Made by a program: the position numbers and the translations under genes. Source: CAVSJJ01 sp963771015 (GTDB lineage: Bacteria; Actinomycetota; Actinomycetes; Actinomycetales; Dermatophilaceae). Taken from it: a stretch of 64,000 nucleotides of DNA. Positions within the stretch are counted from its first letter, which is position 1; every line of letters starts with the position of its first letter. The notes beneath the pieces are model-generated. The model did no database searches, was not told where the DNA came from, and saw nothing but the letters and a program-made list of their open reading frames with translations. Of this stretch, positions 26,207 to 34,027 are shown piece after piece. The stretch lies in contig CAVYRN010000009.1 of the NCBI GenBank assembly GCA_963771015.1, forward strand, positions 496,001 through 560,000, given 5' to 3'.

Positions 26207-26994
26207 GACGCCTCCTGGGCGAGGTCGGGCTCGGCGGCGTAGACCATGTCGAAGAACCGGCGCTCGAGATCGACGCCGCCGGGGTCGAGCTGGCCGACGA
26301 CGGCGCCCCGGTGCATCACGGTGATGCGGTCGGCCACCCGCGCCACCTCGTCGAGGTGGTGGCTGGACACGAGGACCCCGGCACCGGACGCGGCCGCGTC
26401 GCGCAGCACCTGCCGGACGACGAGGACGCCTCGGGGGTCCAGGGCGTTGGTCGGCTCGTCAAGGACGAGGACCGTCGGCTCGTGCGCGAGGGCACAGGCC
26501 AGCCCGAGCCGCTGCCGGTTGCCGAGCGAGAGGCCCCGGGAACGCCGAGACGCGTATGCCGTGAGGGCCAGCCGCGTCACTGCCTCGCCGGCGGCCACCG
26601 TCGCGGCGCCCCGGTCCAGGCCGTGCAGCCGTGCGGCGCAGACGACGTTCTCGGTCACGGTGAGCTCGGGGTAGGCGAACGGCGTCTCGATGAGGTGGCC
26701 GACGCGGCGCCAGTCGGCGGGTCCGCAGTCCTCGAGCGGGGCGCCGTTGAGCCGGACCGCGCCGTGGTCGGCCCGGACCATGCCGAGGAGTAGCCGCATC
26801 AGGGTGGTCTTGCCCGCCCCGTTGAGCCCGACCAAGGCGTGGATCTCGCCGGGACGAACGACGAGGTCGACCCCGTCGACGGCCACGACGTCCGGGTAGG
26901 CACGCCGCAGGCCACTCGCCTCGAGGGCGGGGGGTGACACCGCTGTCGCGGCCCGCGACGCCCGGGTCACCGGCGGTCGGGATGTCTCAGGCAT
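26203..26994 (-). CDS. ABC transporter ATP-binding protein
   Basis: 263 aa. Walker A is GLNGAGKTT, the signature is LSLGNRQRLGLACAL (a variant of LSGGQ), Walker B is VLVLDEPTNALDP and the H-loop His is in VSSHHLDEV. ATG 26994 is preferred; the longer open frame upstream lies inside the TetR gene. Start and stop overlap the TetR and permease genes by a few bases, giving a tight tetR-ATPase-permease operon on the minus strand. Confidence 0.9.
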   Translation of the reverse strand: MPETSRPPVTRASRAATAVSPPALEASGLRRAYPDVVAVDGVDLVVRPGEIHALVGLNGAGKTTLMRLLLGMVRADHGAVRLNGAPLEDCGPADWRRVGHLIETPFAYPELTVTENVVCAARLHGLDRGAATVAAGEAVTRLALTAYASRRSRGLSLGNRQRLGLACALAHEPTVLVLDEPTNALDPRGVLVVRQVLRDAAASGAGVLVSSHHLDEVARVADRITVMHRGAVVGQLDPGGVDLERRFFDMVYAAEPDLAQEAS

Positions 26995-27565
26995 GGGCGG
27001 TCTCCTCGGTCGACGCAGAGTGGGGGAGCGCCGCCAGGGCCGCGACGACGCGGGACCCGATCGGGCCGCTGTCGGGGTCCAGGCCCCAGTCGGCGAGGGC
27101 GGCCATGACGGCCCCGAGGCAGGCGCCGGTCGCCACGACCGCCTCGAACCGGTCGACCCCCGTCTCCCGCAGCGCTGCCTCGACGACCGCCTCGGTCTCC
27201 CGCATGTTCTCGTGCATGGCCGCGCGCAGGGCGGGGTGGCTGACGGCCAGGCGGATCCGGTCGCGGGTCTCGCCGACGCCCGGCTCGGGCATCGACGCCC
27301 ACGCGCCGAGGAGCCCGCGCCGGACGCGTTCGAACGCGCCGAGGTCGACCGGCTGCCGGCGCACAGCCTCGGCGATGAGCGGGTCGTAGGCATCGCCGAC
27401 GACGACCGACTCCTTGGTCGGGAAGTGCCGGAAGAAGGTCATATGCGAGACCCCCGCCTCGGCGGCGATGGCCGCAACGCTTGTCTCGTCGTAGCCGTGC
27501 TCGAGGAAGAGCCGCAGAGCGGTGCTCTGCAACCGCTCCCTGGTGCGTTCCGATCGGCTGACCAC
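26987..27565 (-). CDS. TetR family transcriptional regulator
   Basis: 192 aa. The N-terminal helix-turn-helix (RLQSTALRLFLEHGYDETSVAAIAAEAGVSHMTFFRHFPTKE, here in two pieces) is canonical TetR; the C-terminal ligand domain is of the MftR-like type. It starts at GTG 27565, directly abutting a perfect 29-bp palindrome (27566-27594) that must be its operator. It heads an operon with the ABC exporter and is divergent from an amidase gene, and probably represses its own operon until a ligand binds. Confidence 0.93.
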   Translation of the reverse strand: MVSRSERTRERLQSTALRLFLEHGYDETSVAAIAAEAGVSHMTFFRHFPTKESVVVGDAYDPLIAEAVRRQPVDLGAFERVRRGLLGAWASMPEPGVGETRDRIRLAVSHPALRAAMHENMRETEAVVEAALRETGVDRFEAVVATGACLGAVMAALADWGLDPDSGPIGSRVVAALAALPHSASTEETAHA

Positions 27566-27600
27566 CCCTTAATGTTAGTGACTAACATTAAGGGTGTCCA
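27566..27600 (-). promoter_or_regulatory. TetR operator-promoter: perfect palindrome inside a leaderless promoter
   Basis: On the minus strand: -35 TGGACA (27600-27595), 17-bp spacer, -10 TAACAT (27577-27572), 6 nt, then GTG 27565. The perfect palindrome with arms CCCTTAATGTTAGT and ACTAACATTAAGGG around one base (27566-27594) fills the spacer, the -10 and the start-proximal 6 nt exactly. Binding there would block RNA polymerase, and the transcript would begin at or next to the start codon. Confidence 0.75.
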
Positions 27601-27670
27601 CCCGTTGACGAGGCCGGCCGTCCGCGGCGGAGGGTGTCGCCGTGTGGTGCCGCGGCATACGCTCTCGGGC

Positions 27671-29077
27671 ATGACGGCGACGTTCCCGACCGACCTCGCA
27701 CAGCTCTCCGCCCTCGACACGGCGGCCGCGGTCCGGGAGGGCCGGCTGACCGCACGGGCGGTCGTCGAGGCGGCGCTCGCGCGGATCGCCGAGCGTGACC
27801 CGGCGCTGCATGCCATCAGCGCGCTGCGCACCGAGCGGGCGCTCGCGGACGCCGCGGCCCTCGACGCCGGAGGTCCCGGGCACGACGGGCCGCTGGCGGG
27901 CGTCCCCGTCGCCATCAAGGAGGAGCTCGACGTCGCCGGGATGGTGACGACGTTCGGCGGCCTCGCCAACACCACCCCCGCCGCGGAGGACTGCGAGTCG
28001 GTCCGCCGGCTGCGGGCCGCGGGTGCCGTCGTCGTCGCCAAGACGTGTATGCCGGAGTTCGGCCAGTTCCCGTTCACGGAGAGCGCCGCCCGCGGCTCGA
28101 CGCACAACCCGTGGGACCGCACCCGCTCGACCGGCGGGTCCAGCGGCGGATCGGCGGCCGCCGTGGCATCGGGCATGGTGCCGGTGGCGATGGGCGGCGA
28201 CGGCGGCGGCTCGATCCGCATCCCCGCCTCATGCTGTGGGCTGGTCGGCCTCAAACCGATGCGGGGCCGGGTGAGCACCGCACCGTATGCCGCCCTGTGG
28301 GGTGCGCTCGGCACCCTCGGTCCGCTGACCCGCACCGTTGCCGACACTGCGCTCGTCTACGACGTGCTTGCCGGCAGCACTCCCGCTGACCGCTGGAGCG
28401 CCCCAGCGCCCCAGGGCCGCTTCCTCGAGGCCGCGACCCATGACCCCGGGACGCTGCGCATCGGGTGGACGACGAGGTCCGTCGTGCCGGGGACGCGGGT
28501 CGACCCGCAGGTGGCGGCCGCCACCGAGGCGACCGCGGAGGCACTCGCGGGGCTGGGTCACCATGTCGAACGGTTCGACCCTCGCTGGCCGACCCCGACC
28601 GGCGCCTTCCTCCCGCAGTTCTTCGGAGCGATCCGCGAGGAGACCGGACTCGTCGAGAACCCCGAGCGGCTGGAGTGGCGGACCCGCTCGACGGCACGGC
28701 TGGGCGGCTGGGCCCGTCCGGGCGTCGTGGCGGCGGCGGAGCGCTCGGGCGAGCGGGTCGCGACGGCCCTGACCTCCCGCCTGGCGGGGTGGGACGTCCT
28801 GGTCACCCCGACGATCGCGCCGCTGCCCCCGGCGCTGGGCCGGCTCGACGGTGTCGGGAGCCTGCACGCCCAGCTTCGGTCGCTGCCGATGGTCGCCTTC
28901 GCCTCGATCCTCAACGTCACCGGCCACCCCGGCATCTCGGTGCCGGCCGGGCGCAGCCGGGAGGGCTGGCCCATCGGCGTCCAGCTGCTCACCACCTCGG
29001 CGGACGAGGGGCTGCTGCTGGCGGTCGCCGCCCAGCTCGAGCGGGTGCGCCCCTGGCCGCTCGTCGCGTCTGCGTAG
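27671..29077 (+). CDS. Amidase signature family protein
   Basis: 468 aa. The Ser-cisSer-Lys triad is visible: Lys in VPVAIKEELD near 27910, and the serines in RSTGGSSGGSAAAVASG near 28127, with GGDGGGSIRIPASCCGLVGLKP following. ATG 27671 has TACGCT ending 7 nt upstream, so it may be leaderless; the -10 overlaps a copy of GGCATAC. Family members hydrolyse amides ranging from simple aliphatic amides to glutamyl-tRNA; without gatB/gatC nearby a tRNA role is unlikely. It is divergent from the TetR operon but its own promoter lies outside the palindrome. Confidence 0.9.
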   Translation: MTATFPTDLAQLSALDTAAAVREGRLTARAVVEAALARIAERDPALHAISALRTERALADAAALDAGGPGHDGPLAGVPVAIKEELDVAGMVTTFGGLANTTPAAEDCESVRRLRAAGAVVVAKTCMPEFGQFPFTESAARGSTHNPWDRTRSTGGSSGGSAAAVASGMVPVAMGGDGGGSIRIPASCCGLVGLKPMRGRVSTAPYAALWGALGTLGPLTRTVADTALVYDVLAGSTPADRWSAPAPQGRFLEAATHDPGTLRIGWTTRSVVPGTRVDPQVAAATEATAEALAGLGHHVERFDPRWPTPTGAFLPQFFGAIREETGLVENPERLEWRTRSTARLGGWARPGVVAAAERSGERVATALTSRLAGWDVLVTPTIAPLPPALGRLDGVGSLHAQLRSLPMVAFASILNVTGHPGISVPAGRSREGWPIGVQLLTTSADEGLLLAVAAQLERVRPWPLVASA

Positions 29078-29085
29078 GTCGGGTC

Positions 29086-29988
29086 ATGGAGCTGCTGCGC
29101 CCGCCCGCCCTCCGGAGCGGCGACCGGGTCGCCGTCGTGGCCTTGTCCAGCCCCGTGCCGGCGGACCGGCTCGACGCCGGGCTGGCGGTCCTGCGGGGCT
29201 GGGGGCTGGAGGTCGCCGAGGGGCCGCACCTGCGGCATACCCACCCCGACCTGGGGTATCTCGCGGGGCCGGACGCGGACCGGGCCACCGACTTCGCCTC
29301 GGCCTGGCTCGACCCCGATGTCGCCGCCGTGTTCTGCGCCAGGGGCGGCTACGGCGTGCCACGGCTGCTCGACCTGCTCGACTGGGACCGCCTCGTCGTC
29401 GCGCCCGCCAAGCCGGTCGTCGGCTTCTCCGACGTCACCCCGCTGCTCCATGCCCTCGGGGTCCGCCTCGGGGTCTCGGGCGTCCACGGGCCCGCTGTGA
29501 CCGGTCTCGGCGACGGCGACGAGGCCTCCCGGGCCCACCTGTGGCAGCTGCTCTTCGAGCCGGGCGCCGAGACGACCCTGGCCCCGCGGCTGCAGATCCT
29601 CGTCCCGGGCCGGGCGCAGGGGCGGCTCGTCGGTGGCAACCTGGCCCTGCTCGCCTCCTCGGTCGGCACGGCGGACCTGCTGCCGGCGCGGGGGTCCATC
29701 GCCGTCCTCGAGGACGTCGATGAGAACCCGTACCGGGTGGACCGGGCGCTCACCCAGCTGCTGCGGTCCGGCTGGTTCGCCGGCGTGCGGGGCATCGTGC
29801 TCGGCGGGTTCACCGCGTGCGGTGACCCCGACCAGGTGCGGGCCGTGCTCCGGGACCGGCTGGTCCCCCTCGGCGTGCCGCTCGCCGCCGGTGCTCCGAT
29901 CGGCCACGACCAGCCCAACCTCGCCTTCCCGATGGGCGCGCCCGCGCGGCTCGCCGGGGGGATCCTCACCCTCCACCCGAGGGACTGA
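29086..29988 (+). CDS. S66 family LD-carboxypeptidase
   Basis: 300 aa. Serine peptidase family S66, which trims the D-Ala from murein tetrapeptides (LD-carboxypeptidase) or acts on microcin C-like compounds (MccF). VAVVALSSPVPADRL opens the domain; the nucleophile Ser is in VVGFSDVTPLL near 29421, the Glu in LEDVDENPYRVDR near 29710, and the His in GAPIGHDQPNLAFPMG near 29905. ATG 29086 follows the amidase stop by 8 nt, so the two are probably co-transcribed. Followed by a tandem-repeat region. Confidence 0.9.
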   Translation: MELLRPPALRSGDRVAVVALSSPVPADRLDAGLAVLRGWGLEVAEGPHLRHTHPDLGYLAGPDADRATDFASAWLDPDVAAVFCARGGYGVPRLLDLLDWDRLVVAPAKPVVGFSDVTPLLHALGVRLGVSGVHGPAVTGLGDGDEASRAHLWQLLFEPGAETTLAPRLQILVPGRAQGRLVGGNLALLASSVGTADLLPARGSIAVLEDVDENPYRVDRALTQLLRSGWFAGVRGIVLGGFTACGDPDQVRAVLRDRLVPLGVPLAAGAPIGHDQPNLAFPMGAPARLAGGILTLHPRD

Positions 29989-30030
29989 CCAGAACCACCC
30001 GAGAGCCCGGGCAGACCGGGCCGCCCCGCG

Positions 30031-30123
30031 GCCAGCATCGCCCGGCGCGGCCCGGTGGCGAGCCAGCATCGGCCGGCGCGGCCCGGTGGCGAGCCAGCAT
30101 CGGCCGGCGCGGCCCGGTGGCGG
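30031..30123. repeat. Three tandem copies of a 31-bp unit
   Basis: Units 30031-30061, 30062-30092 and 30093-30123 each begin GCCAGCATCG and end in GCCCGGTGGCG(A/G). The first unit has C for G at one site. Each contains GGCCG-GCG-CGGCC, so every copy can fold. The array is intergenic, after the S66 peptidase gene and before the rpsB promoter. The rest of the 411-bp gap (29989-30399) holds only the rpsB promoter and leader. Confidence 0.85.
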
Positions 30124-30157
30124 TCGGCCACCGTCGGGTGGGGCCGCGCACCGGGGA

Positions 30158-30215
30158 TTCGGGTTCCCGTCGTGCCTCCCCTACACTGGAGGCACGACCG
30201 GTCTCGTGCCGGTCG
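30158..30215 (+). promoter_or_regulatory. rpsB promoter and leader hairpin
   Basis: TTCGGG (30158-30163), 18-bp spacer, TACACT (30182-30187). The predicted leader of about 200 nt opens with a hairpin, CGACCGG (30195-30201) pairing with CCGGTCG (30209-30215). This could be a site for autogenous control by uS2, which is known in other bacteria; no known motif was matched. Confidence 0.45.
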
Positions 30216-30399
30216 AATTCGCGCGTCTATCGCCGGGTCATCGAGCTCGTCTCGACTCCCGGGGCGCACCACGGCAGTCCGGATCCTCACGGTTTCCGGC
30301 GGGGTGCGTGCAGACGCCAGGCAGGTGGCCAGCGGTCCGCGGAGCGGGCTCACGGCATACCGACGCAACTGACAACCACACAGCTAGGAGACCCACGGC

Positions 30400-31455
30400 A
30401 TGGCCGTCGTCACCATGCGCCAGCTCCTCGAGAGCGGCGTCCACTTCGGGCACCAGACCCGTCGGTGGAACCCGAAGATGAAGCGCTTCATCATGACCGA
30501 GCGCAACGGGATCTACATCATCGACCTGCAGCAGTCGGTGACCTACATCAACTCGGCCTACGAGTTCGTCAAGGAGACCGTCGCGCACGGCGGCACGGTC
30601 CTCTTCGTCGGCACGAAGAAGCAGGCCCAGGAGGCCGTCGCCGAGCAGGCGACCCGGGTCGGCATGCCGTACGTCAACCAGCGCTGGCTGGGTGGCATGC
30701 TCACCAACTTCCAGACCATCTCCAAGCGGCTGACCCGCCTGAAGGAGCTCGAGGAGATCAACTTCGACGACGTGGCCGGCTCGGGTCACACGAAGAAGGA
30801 GCTCCTCATCCTCAAGCGGGAGCGGGACAAGCTCGAGAAGACCCTCGGCGGCATCCGCGACATGGCCAGGGTGCCCTCGGCCGTGTGGATCGTCGACACC
30901 AAGAAGGAGCACCTGGCCGTCGACGAGGCCCGCAAGCTCGGCCTGCCGGTCATCGCGATCCTCGACACGAACTGCGACCCCGACGAGGTCGACTACAAGA
31001 TCCCCGGCAACGACGACGCCATCCGCTCGGTCACCCTGCTGACCCGGGTCATCGCCGACGCGGTCGCCGACGGCCTCATCGCCCGTGCCGGTGCCCGCAC
31101 CGGTGAGGACGTCGTCGCCGGTGACGAGCCCCTGGCCGAATGGGAGCGCGAGCTCCTCGGCGGCGAGGCTGCTGAGGTTGTCGAGGCTGCGGAGGCGCCG
31201 GCTGCTGAGGTTGTCGAGGCTGCGGAGGCGCCGGCTGCTGAGGTTGTCGAGGCTGCGGAGGCGCCGGCTGCTGAGGTTGTCGAGGCTGCGGAGGCGCCGG
31301 CTGCTGAGGTTGTCGAGGCTGCGGAGGCGCCGGCTGCTGAGGTTGTCGAGGCTGCGGAGGCGCCGGCTGCTGAGGTTGTCGAGGTTGTCGAGGTTGCCGA
31401 GACCCCCGCTCCCGAGGCCGAGGCGCCGGTCGAGGCCCCCGCACCCGAGGCCTGA
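30400..31455 (+). CDS. rpsB: 30S ribosomal protein uS2 with repeat-expanded acidic tail
   Basis: 351 aa, against about 250-290 for the family. The core (MAVVTMRQLLESGVHFGHQTRRWNPKM in two pieces, FVGTKKQAQEAV, YVNQRWLGGMLTNF, VDTKKEHLAVDEARKLGLPV) ends by about residue 255. The C-terminus is then built of six identical 33-bp repeats plus a partial one (31168-31380), each encoding AAEVVEAAEAP, followed by more Ala/Glu/Pro. ATG 30400 has TAGGAGA upstream. It is co-transcribed with tsf, the usual pairing. Confidence 0.96.
   Translation: MAVVTMRQLLESGVHFGHQTRRWNPKMKRFIMTERNGIYIIDLQQSVTYINSAYEFVKETVAHGGTVLFVGTKKQAQEAVAEQATRVGMPYVNQRWLGGMLTNFQTISKRLTRLKELEEINFDDVAGSGHTKKELLILKRERDKLEKTLGGIRDMARVPSAVWIVDTKKEHLAVDEARKLGLPVIAILDTNCDPDEVDYKIPGNDDAIRSVTLLTRVIADAVADGLIARAGARTGEDVVAGDEPLAEWERELLGGEAAEVVEAAEAPAAEVVEAAEAPAAEVVEAAEAPAAEVVEAAEAPAAEVVEAAEAPAAEVVEAAEAPAAEVVEVVEVAETPAPEAEAPVEAPAPEA
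31168..31380 (+). repeat. Six exact 33-bp tandem repeats within rpsB
   Basis: Unit starts at 31168, 31201, 31234, 31267, 31300 and 31333, with a partial copy from 31366 to 31380. All full copies appear identical, including the third-position T in GCT and GTT codons that are uncommon elsewhere here. Identity at silent sites implies recent expansion by slippage or recombination. Confidence 0.9.
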
Positions 31456-31515
31456 GGGCCCCGACCATCTTTGACCACTGTTCGAACCGCACGAAAAGAG
31501 AGCGACAGACCAACA

Positions 31516-32346
31516 ATGGCGAACTTCACCGCCGCTGACATCAAGGCCCTGCGCGAGTCGACCGGGGCCGGCATGCTCGACGTCAAGAGGGCCCTCGAGG
31601 AAGCTGACGGCGACCGCGCCAAGGCCACCGAGATCCTTCGCATCAAGGGCCAGAAGGGCGTGACCAAGCGCGAGGGCCGCACGACGTCCAACGGGCTGGT
31701 CGCGGCCAGCGTCGAAGACGGCGCCGGCACCCTCGTCGAGGTCCTCTGCGAGACCGACTTCGTCGCCAAGGGCGTGAAGTTCCTCGCCCTGGCCGACCAG
31801 GTCCTGGCCCAGGCCGTGGCGACGAAGGCCACCGACGCCGACCAGCTGCGGGCCAGCACGATGCCCGACGGCACGACCGTGCAGGCCCTGCTCGACGACG
31901 CCAACGCCACGATCGGCGAGAAGATCGAGGTCAAGCGGGTCGCCCGGCTCGAGGGTGAGCACGTCGTCTCCTACCTGCACAAGACGAGCCCCGACCTGCC
32001 GGCGCAGATCGGCGTCCTCGTCGCGACCTCGGGTGGCGACGACGTGATCGCTCGCGACGTCGCCATGCACGTGGCCGCGTTCAGCCCGACCGTCATGACC
32101 CGCGAGGACGTCGACCCCGAGACGGTCGAGAACGAGCGCCGGGTCGCCGAGGCGACGGCCAAGGAGGAGGGCAAGCCCGAGGCCGCCCTGGCGAGGATCA
32201 TCGAGGGGCGCGTCAACGGCTACTTCAAGGAGAACGTCCTGCTCGAGCAGCCGTTCGCCAAGGAGCCGAAGAAGTCGGTCGCGACGGTCCTGTCCGAGGG
32301 CGGCGCCACCGCCACCGGCTTCGCCCGGTTCAAGGTCGGCGTCTGA
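31516..32346 (+). CDS. tsf: Elongation factor Ts
   Basis: 276-aa guanine nucleotide exchange factor for EF-Tu. N-terminal UBA-like domain ANFTAADIKALRESTGAGMLDVKRAL in two parts, then the contact motif ETDFVAKG near 31750 and the C-terminal dimerisation domain. ATG 31516 is preferred because the family begins MANFTAADIK; an upstream in-frame GTG has no support. It lies 60 nt after rpsB and is followed by a strong hairpin. Confidence 0.96.
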   Translation: MANFTAADIKALRESTGAGMLDVKRALEEADGDRAKATEILRIKGQKGVTKREGRTTSNGLVAASVEDGAGTLVEVLCETDFVAKGVKFLALADQVLAQAVATKATDADQLRASTMPDGTTVQALLDDANATIGEKIEVKRVARLEGEHVVSYLHKTSPDLPAQIGVLVATSGGDDVIARDVAMHVAAFSPTVMTREDVDPETVENERRVAEATAKEEGKPEAALARIIEGRVNGYFKENVLLEQPFAKEPKKSVATVLSEGGATATGFARFKVGV

Positions 32347-32373
32347 CCCCAGGCTCCCCGGCACCAGCACCAG

Positions 32374-32407
32374 GCATGCCGCCCGCTCGCCGCAGTGGGC
32401 GGCATAC
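32374..32407 (+). terminator. Terminator of rpsB-tsf, carries GGCATAC
   Basis: A 14-bp stem: GCATGCCGCCCGCT (32374-32387) with AGTGGGCGGCATAC (32394-32407), one C-A mismatch and one G-U pair, loop of 6 nt. The right arm ends in the dispersed GGCATAC word. Confidence 0.65.
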
Positions 32408-32579
32408 CCATGTCCATGGCCTGGGTCGGGGCAGGCTGGGGAGCGGTGGTGGCGTCGACGCGGAGTGCTTCATCCGGCACGTGCCCGACATCTGAGGGCG
32501 TTGCCGGCCGCCATGCACCGGTACGCCATCGCCGACGGGGTGTGACAAGATCGAGCGACCGCCCGACAAAGGAGAGCCC

Positions 32580-33350
32580 GTGACGACGACCTCTGCCCCG
32601 ACCGCCGGCACCGACCTCTCCGACGGCGTGGCCGAGCACCCGGGTGTTCGCCGGGTTCTGCTCAAGGTCTCCGGCGAGGCGTTCGGCGGCGGGCGGCTGG
32701 GCGTGGATCCCGAGGTCGTCCGCGGCATCGCCCAGCAGATCGCCGAGGCGGTTCGGGAGGGCGTCCAGGTCGCGGTCGTCGTGGGCGGCGGCAACTTCTT
32801 CCGTGGCGCCGAGCTGCAGAAGAGGGGTATGGAGCGGGCCCGGGCCGACTACATCGGCATGCTCGGCACGGTGATGAACTGCCTGGCCCTGCAGGACTCC
32901 CTCGAGAAGCAGGGCGTCGACACCCGTGTTCAGACCGCGATCACGATGGGGCAGGTCGCCGAGCCGTACATCCCACGCCGCGCCATCCGCCACCTCGAGA
33001 AGGGCCGGGTCGTCATCTTCGGGGCCGGCGCCGGCATGCCGTACTTCTCGACCGACACGGTGAGCGCCCAGCGGGCCCTCGAGATCGGCTGCGACGAGGT
33101 CCTCATGTCCAAGAACGGTGTCGACGGGGTCTACGACGCGGATCCGCGGACCGACGCGGGCGCCCGCAAGCTCGACACCGTGAGCTATGCGGACGCACTG
33201 CGTCGCGGGCTCAAGGTCGTCGACGCGGCCGCGTTCAGCCTGTGCATGGAGAACGGCCTGCCGATGCTGGTCTTCGGCATGGAGGGGGAGGGCAACATCA
33301 CCCGAGCCCTGCGGGGGGAGCGGATCGGCACGCTGCTCGCCGCGGACTGA
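32580..33350 (+). CDS. pyrH: UMP kinase
   Basis: 256 aa. Phosphorylates UMP to UDP in pyrimidine synthesis; bacterial hexameric type. VLLKVSGEAFGGGRLG opens the amino acid kinase fold, then VAVVVGGGNFFRG, ADYIGMLGTVMNCLALQDSLE and VIFGAGAGMPYFSTDT for nucleotide binding. A short unconserved N-terminal extension of about 24 residues precedes it. GTG 32580 has AAAGGAG at ideal spacing. A CAAGAT -10-like element is at 32546-32551. Confidence 0.96.
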   Translation: MTTTSAPTAGTDLSDGVAEHPGVRRVLLKVSGEAFGGGRLGVDPEVVRGIAQQIAEAVREGVQVAVVVGGGNFFRGAELQKRGMERARADYIGMLGTVMNCLALQDSLEKQGVDTRVQTAITMGQVAEPYIPRRAIRHLEKGRVVIFGAGAGMPYFSTDTVSAQRALEIGCDEVLMSKNGVDGVYDADPRTDAGARKLDTVSYADALRRGLKVVDAAAFSLCMENGLPMLVFGMEGEGNITRALRGERIGTLLAAD

Positions 33351-33455
33351 GCCGCTGCGACCCGCTCCGGCGGCGCGCCGCACGACTGCCTGCGCGGGCC
33401 GGGCGTGCTTTGAGAGACTGAACGGCAGCCCACGAGTTCGAGGAGAACGCATCCG

Positions 33456-34013
33456 ATGATCGAAGAGACCCTGTTCGAGGCCGAGGAGAAGATGGAGAAG
33501 GCCGTCGACGTCACCAAGGAGGACTTCGCCGGTATCCGGACCGGACGGGCCCATCCGGGCCTGTTCAACAAGCTCCTCGTCGACTACTACGGCGCTCCGA
33601 CGCCGCTGCAGCAGCTCGCGTCGTTCCAGACCCCCGAGGCGCGGACCATCATCATCTCCCCGTTCGACAAGGGGGCGATGCACAACATCGAGAAGGCGAT
33701 CCGCGACTCCGACCTCGGCGTCAACCCCAACAACGACGGGGCGATCATCCGGGTGAACATGCCCGTCCTCACCGAGGAGCGGCGCAGGGAGTACATCAAG
33801 ATGGCCCGGCACCACGCCGAGGAGGGCAAGGTGGCGATCCGGAACGTCCGCCGGCACGCCAAGGACGCCCTCGAGAGGCTCATCAAGGACGGTGACGTGG
33901 GCGAGGACGACGGCGTCCGCGGCGAGAAGGAGCTCGACGCCCTGACGAAGAAGCACGTCGACCTCATCGACGACCTGCTCAAGCACAAGGAGGCCGAGCT
34001 CCTCGACGTCTGA
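33456..34013 (+). CDS. frr: Ribosome recycling factor
   Basis: 185 aa. Splits post-termination ribosomes together with EF-G. The three-helix bundle begins EETLFEAEEKMEKAVDVTKEDFAGIRTGRA (two pieces) and ends RIKDGDVG...ALTKKHVDLIDDLLKHKEAELLDV, typical except that the family's Ser in the first turn of IRTGRA is absent, as in other actinobacteria. ATG 33456 has GAGGAGAA upstream. A GAGACT -10-like element lies at 33414-33419. cdsA follows after 14 nt. Confidence 0.96.
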   Translation: MIEETLFEAEEKMEKAVDVTKEDFAGIRTGRAHPGLFNKLLVDYYGAPTPLQQLASFQTPEARTIIISPFDKGAMHNIEKAIRDSDLGVNPNNDGAIIRVNMPVLTEERRREYIKMARHHAEEGKVAIRNVRRHAKDALERLIKDGDVGEDDGVRGEKELDALTKKHVDLIDDLLKHKEAELLDV

Positions 34014-34027
34014 GTGAGCCCGACGCC

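Noticed and set aside
30031..30123. CRISPR array
   Set aside because: The repeats are directly adjacent with no unique spacers and no cas genes nearby.
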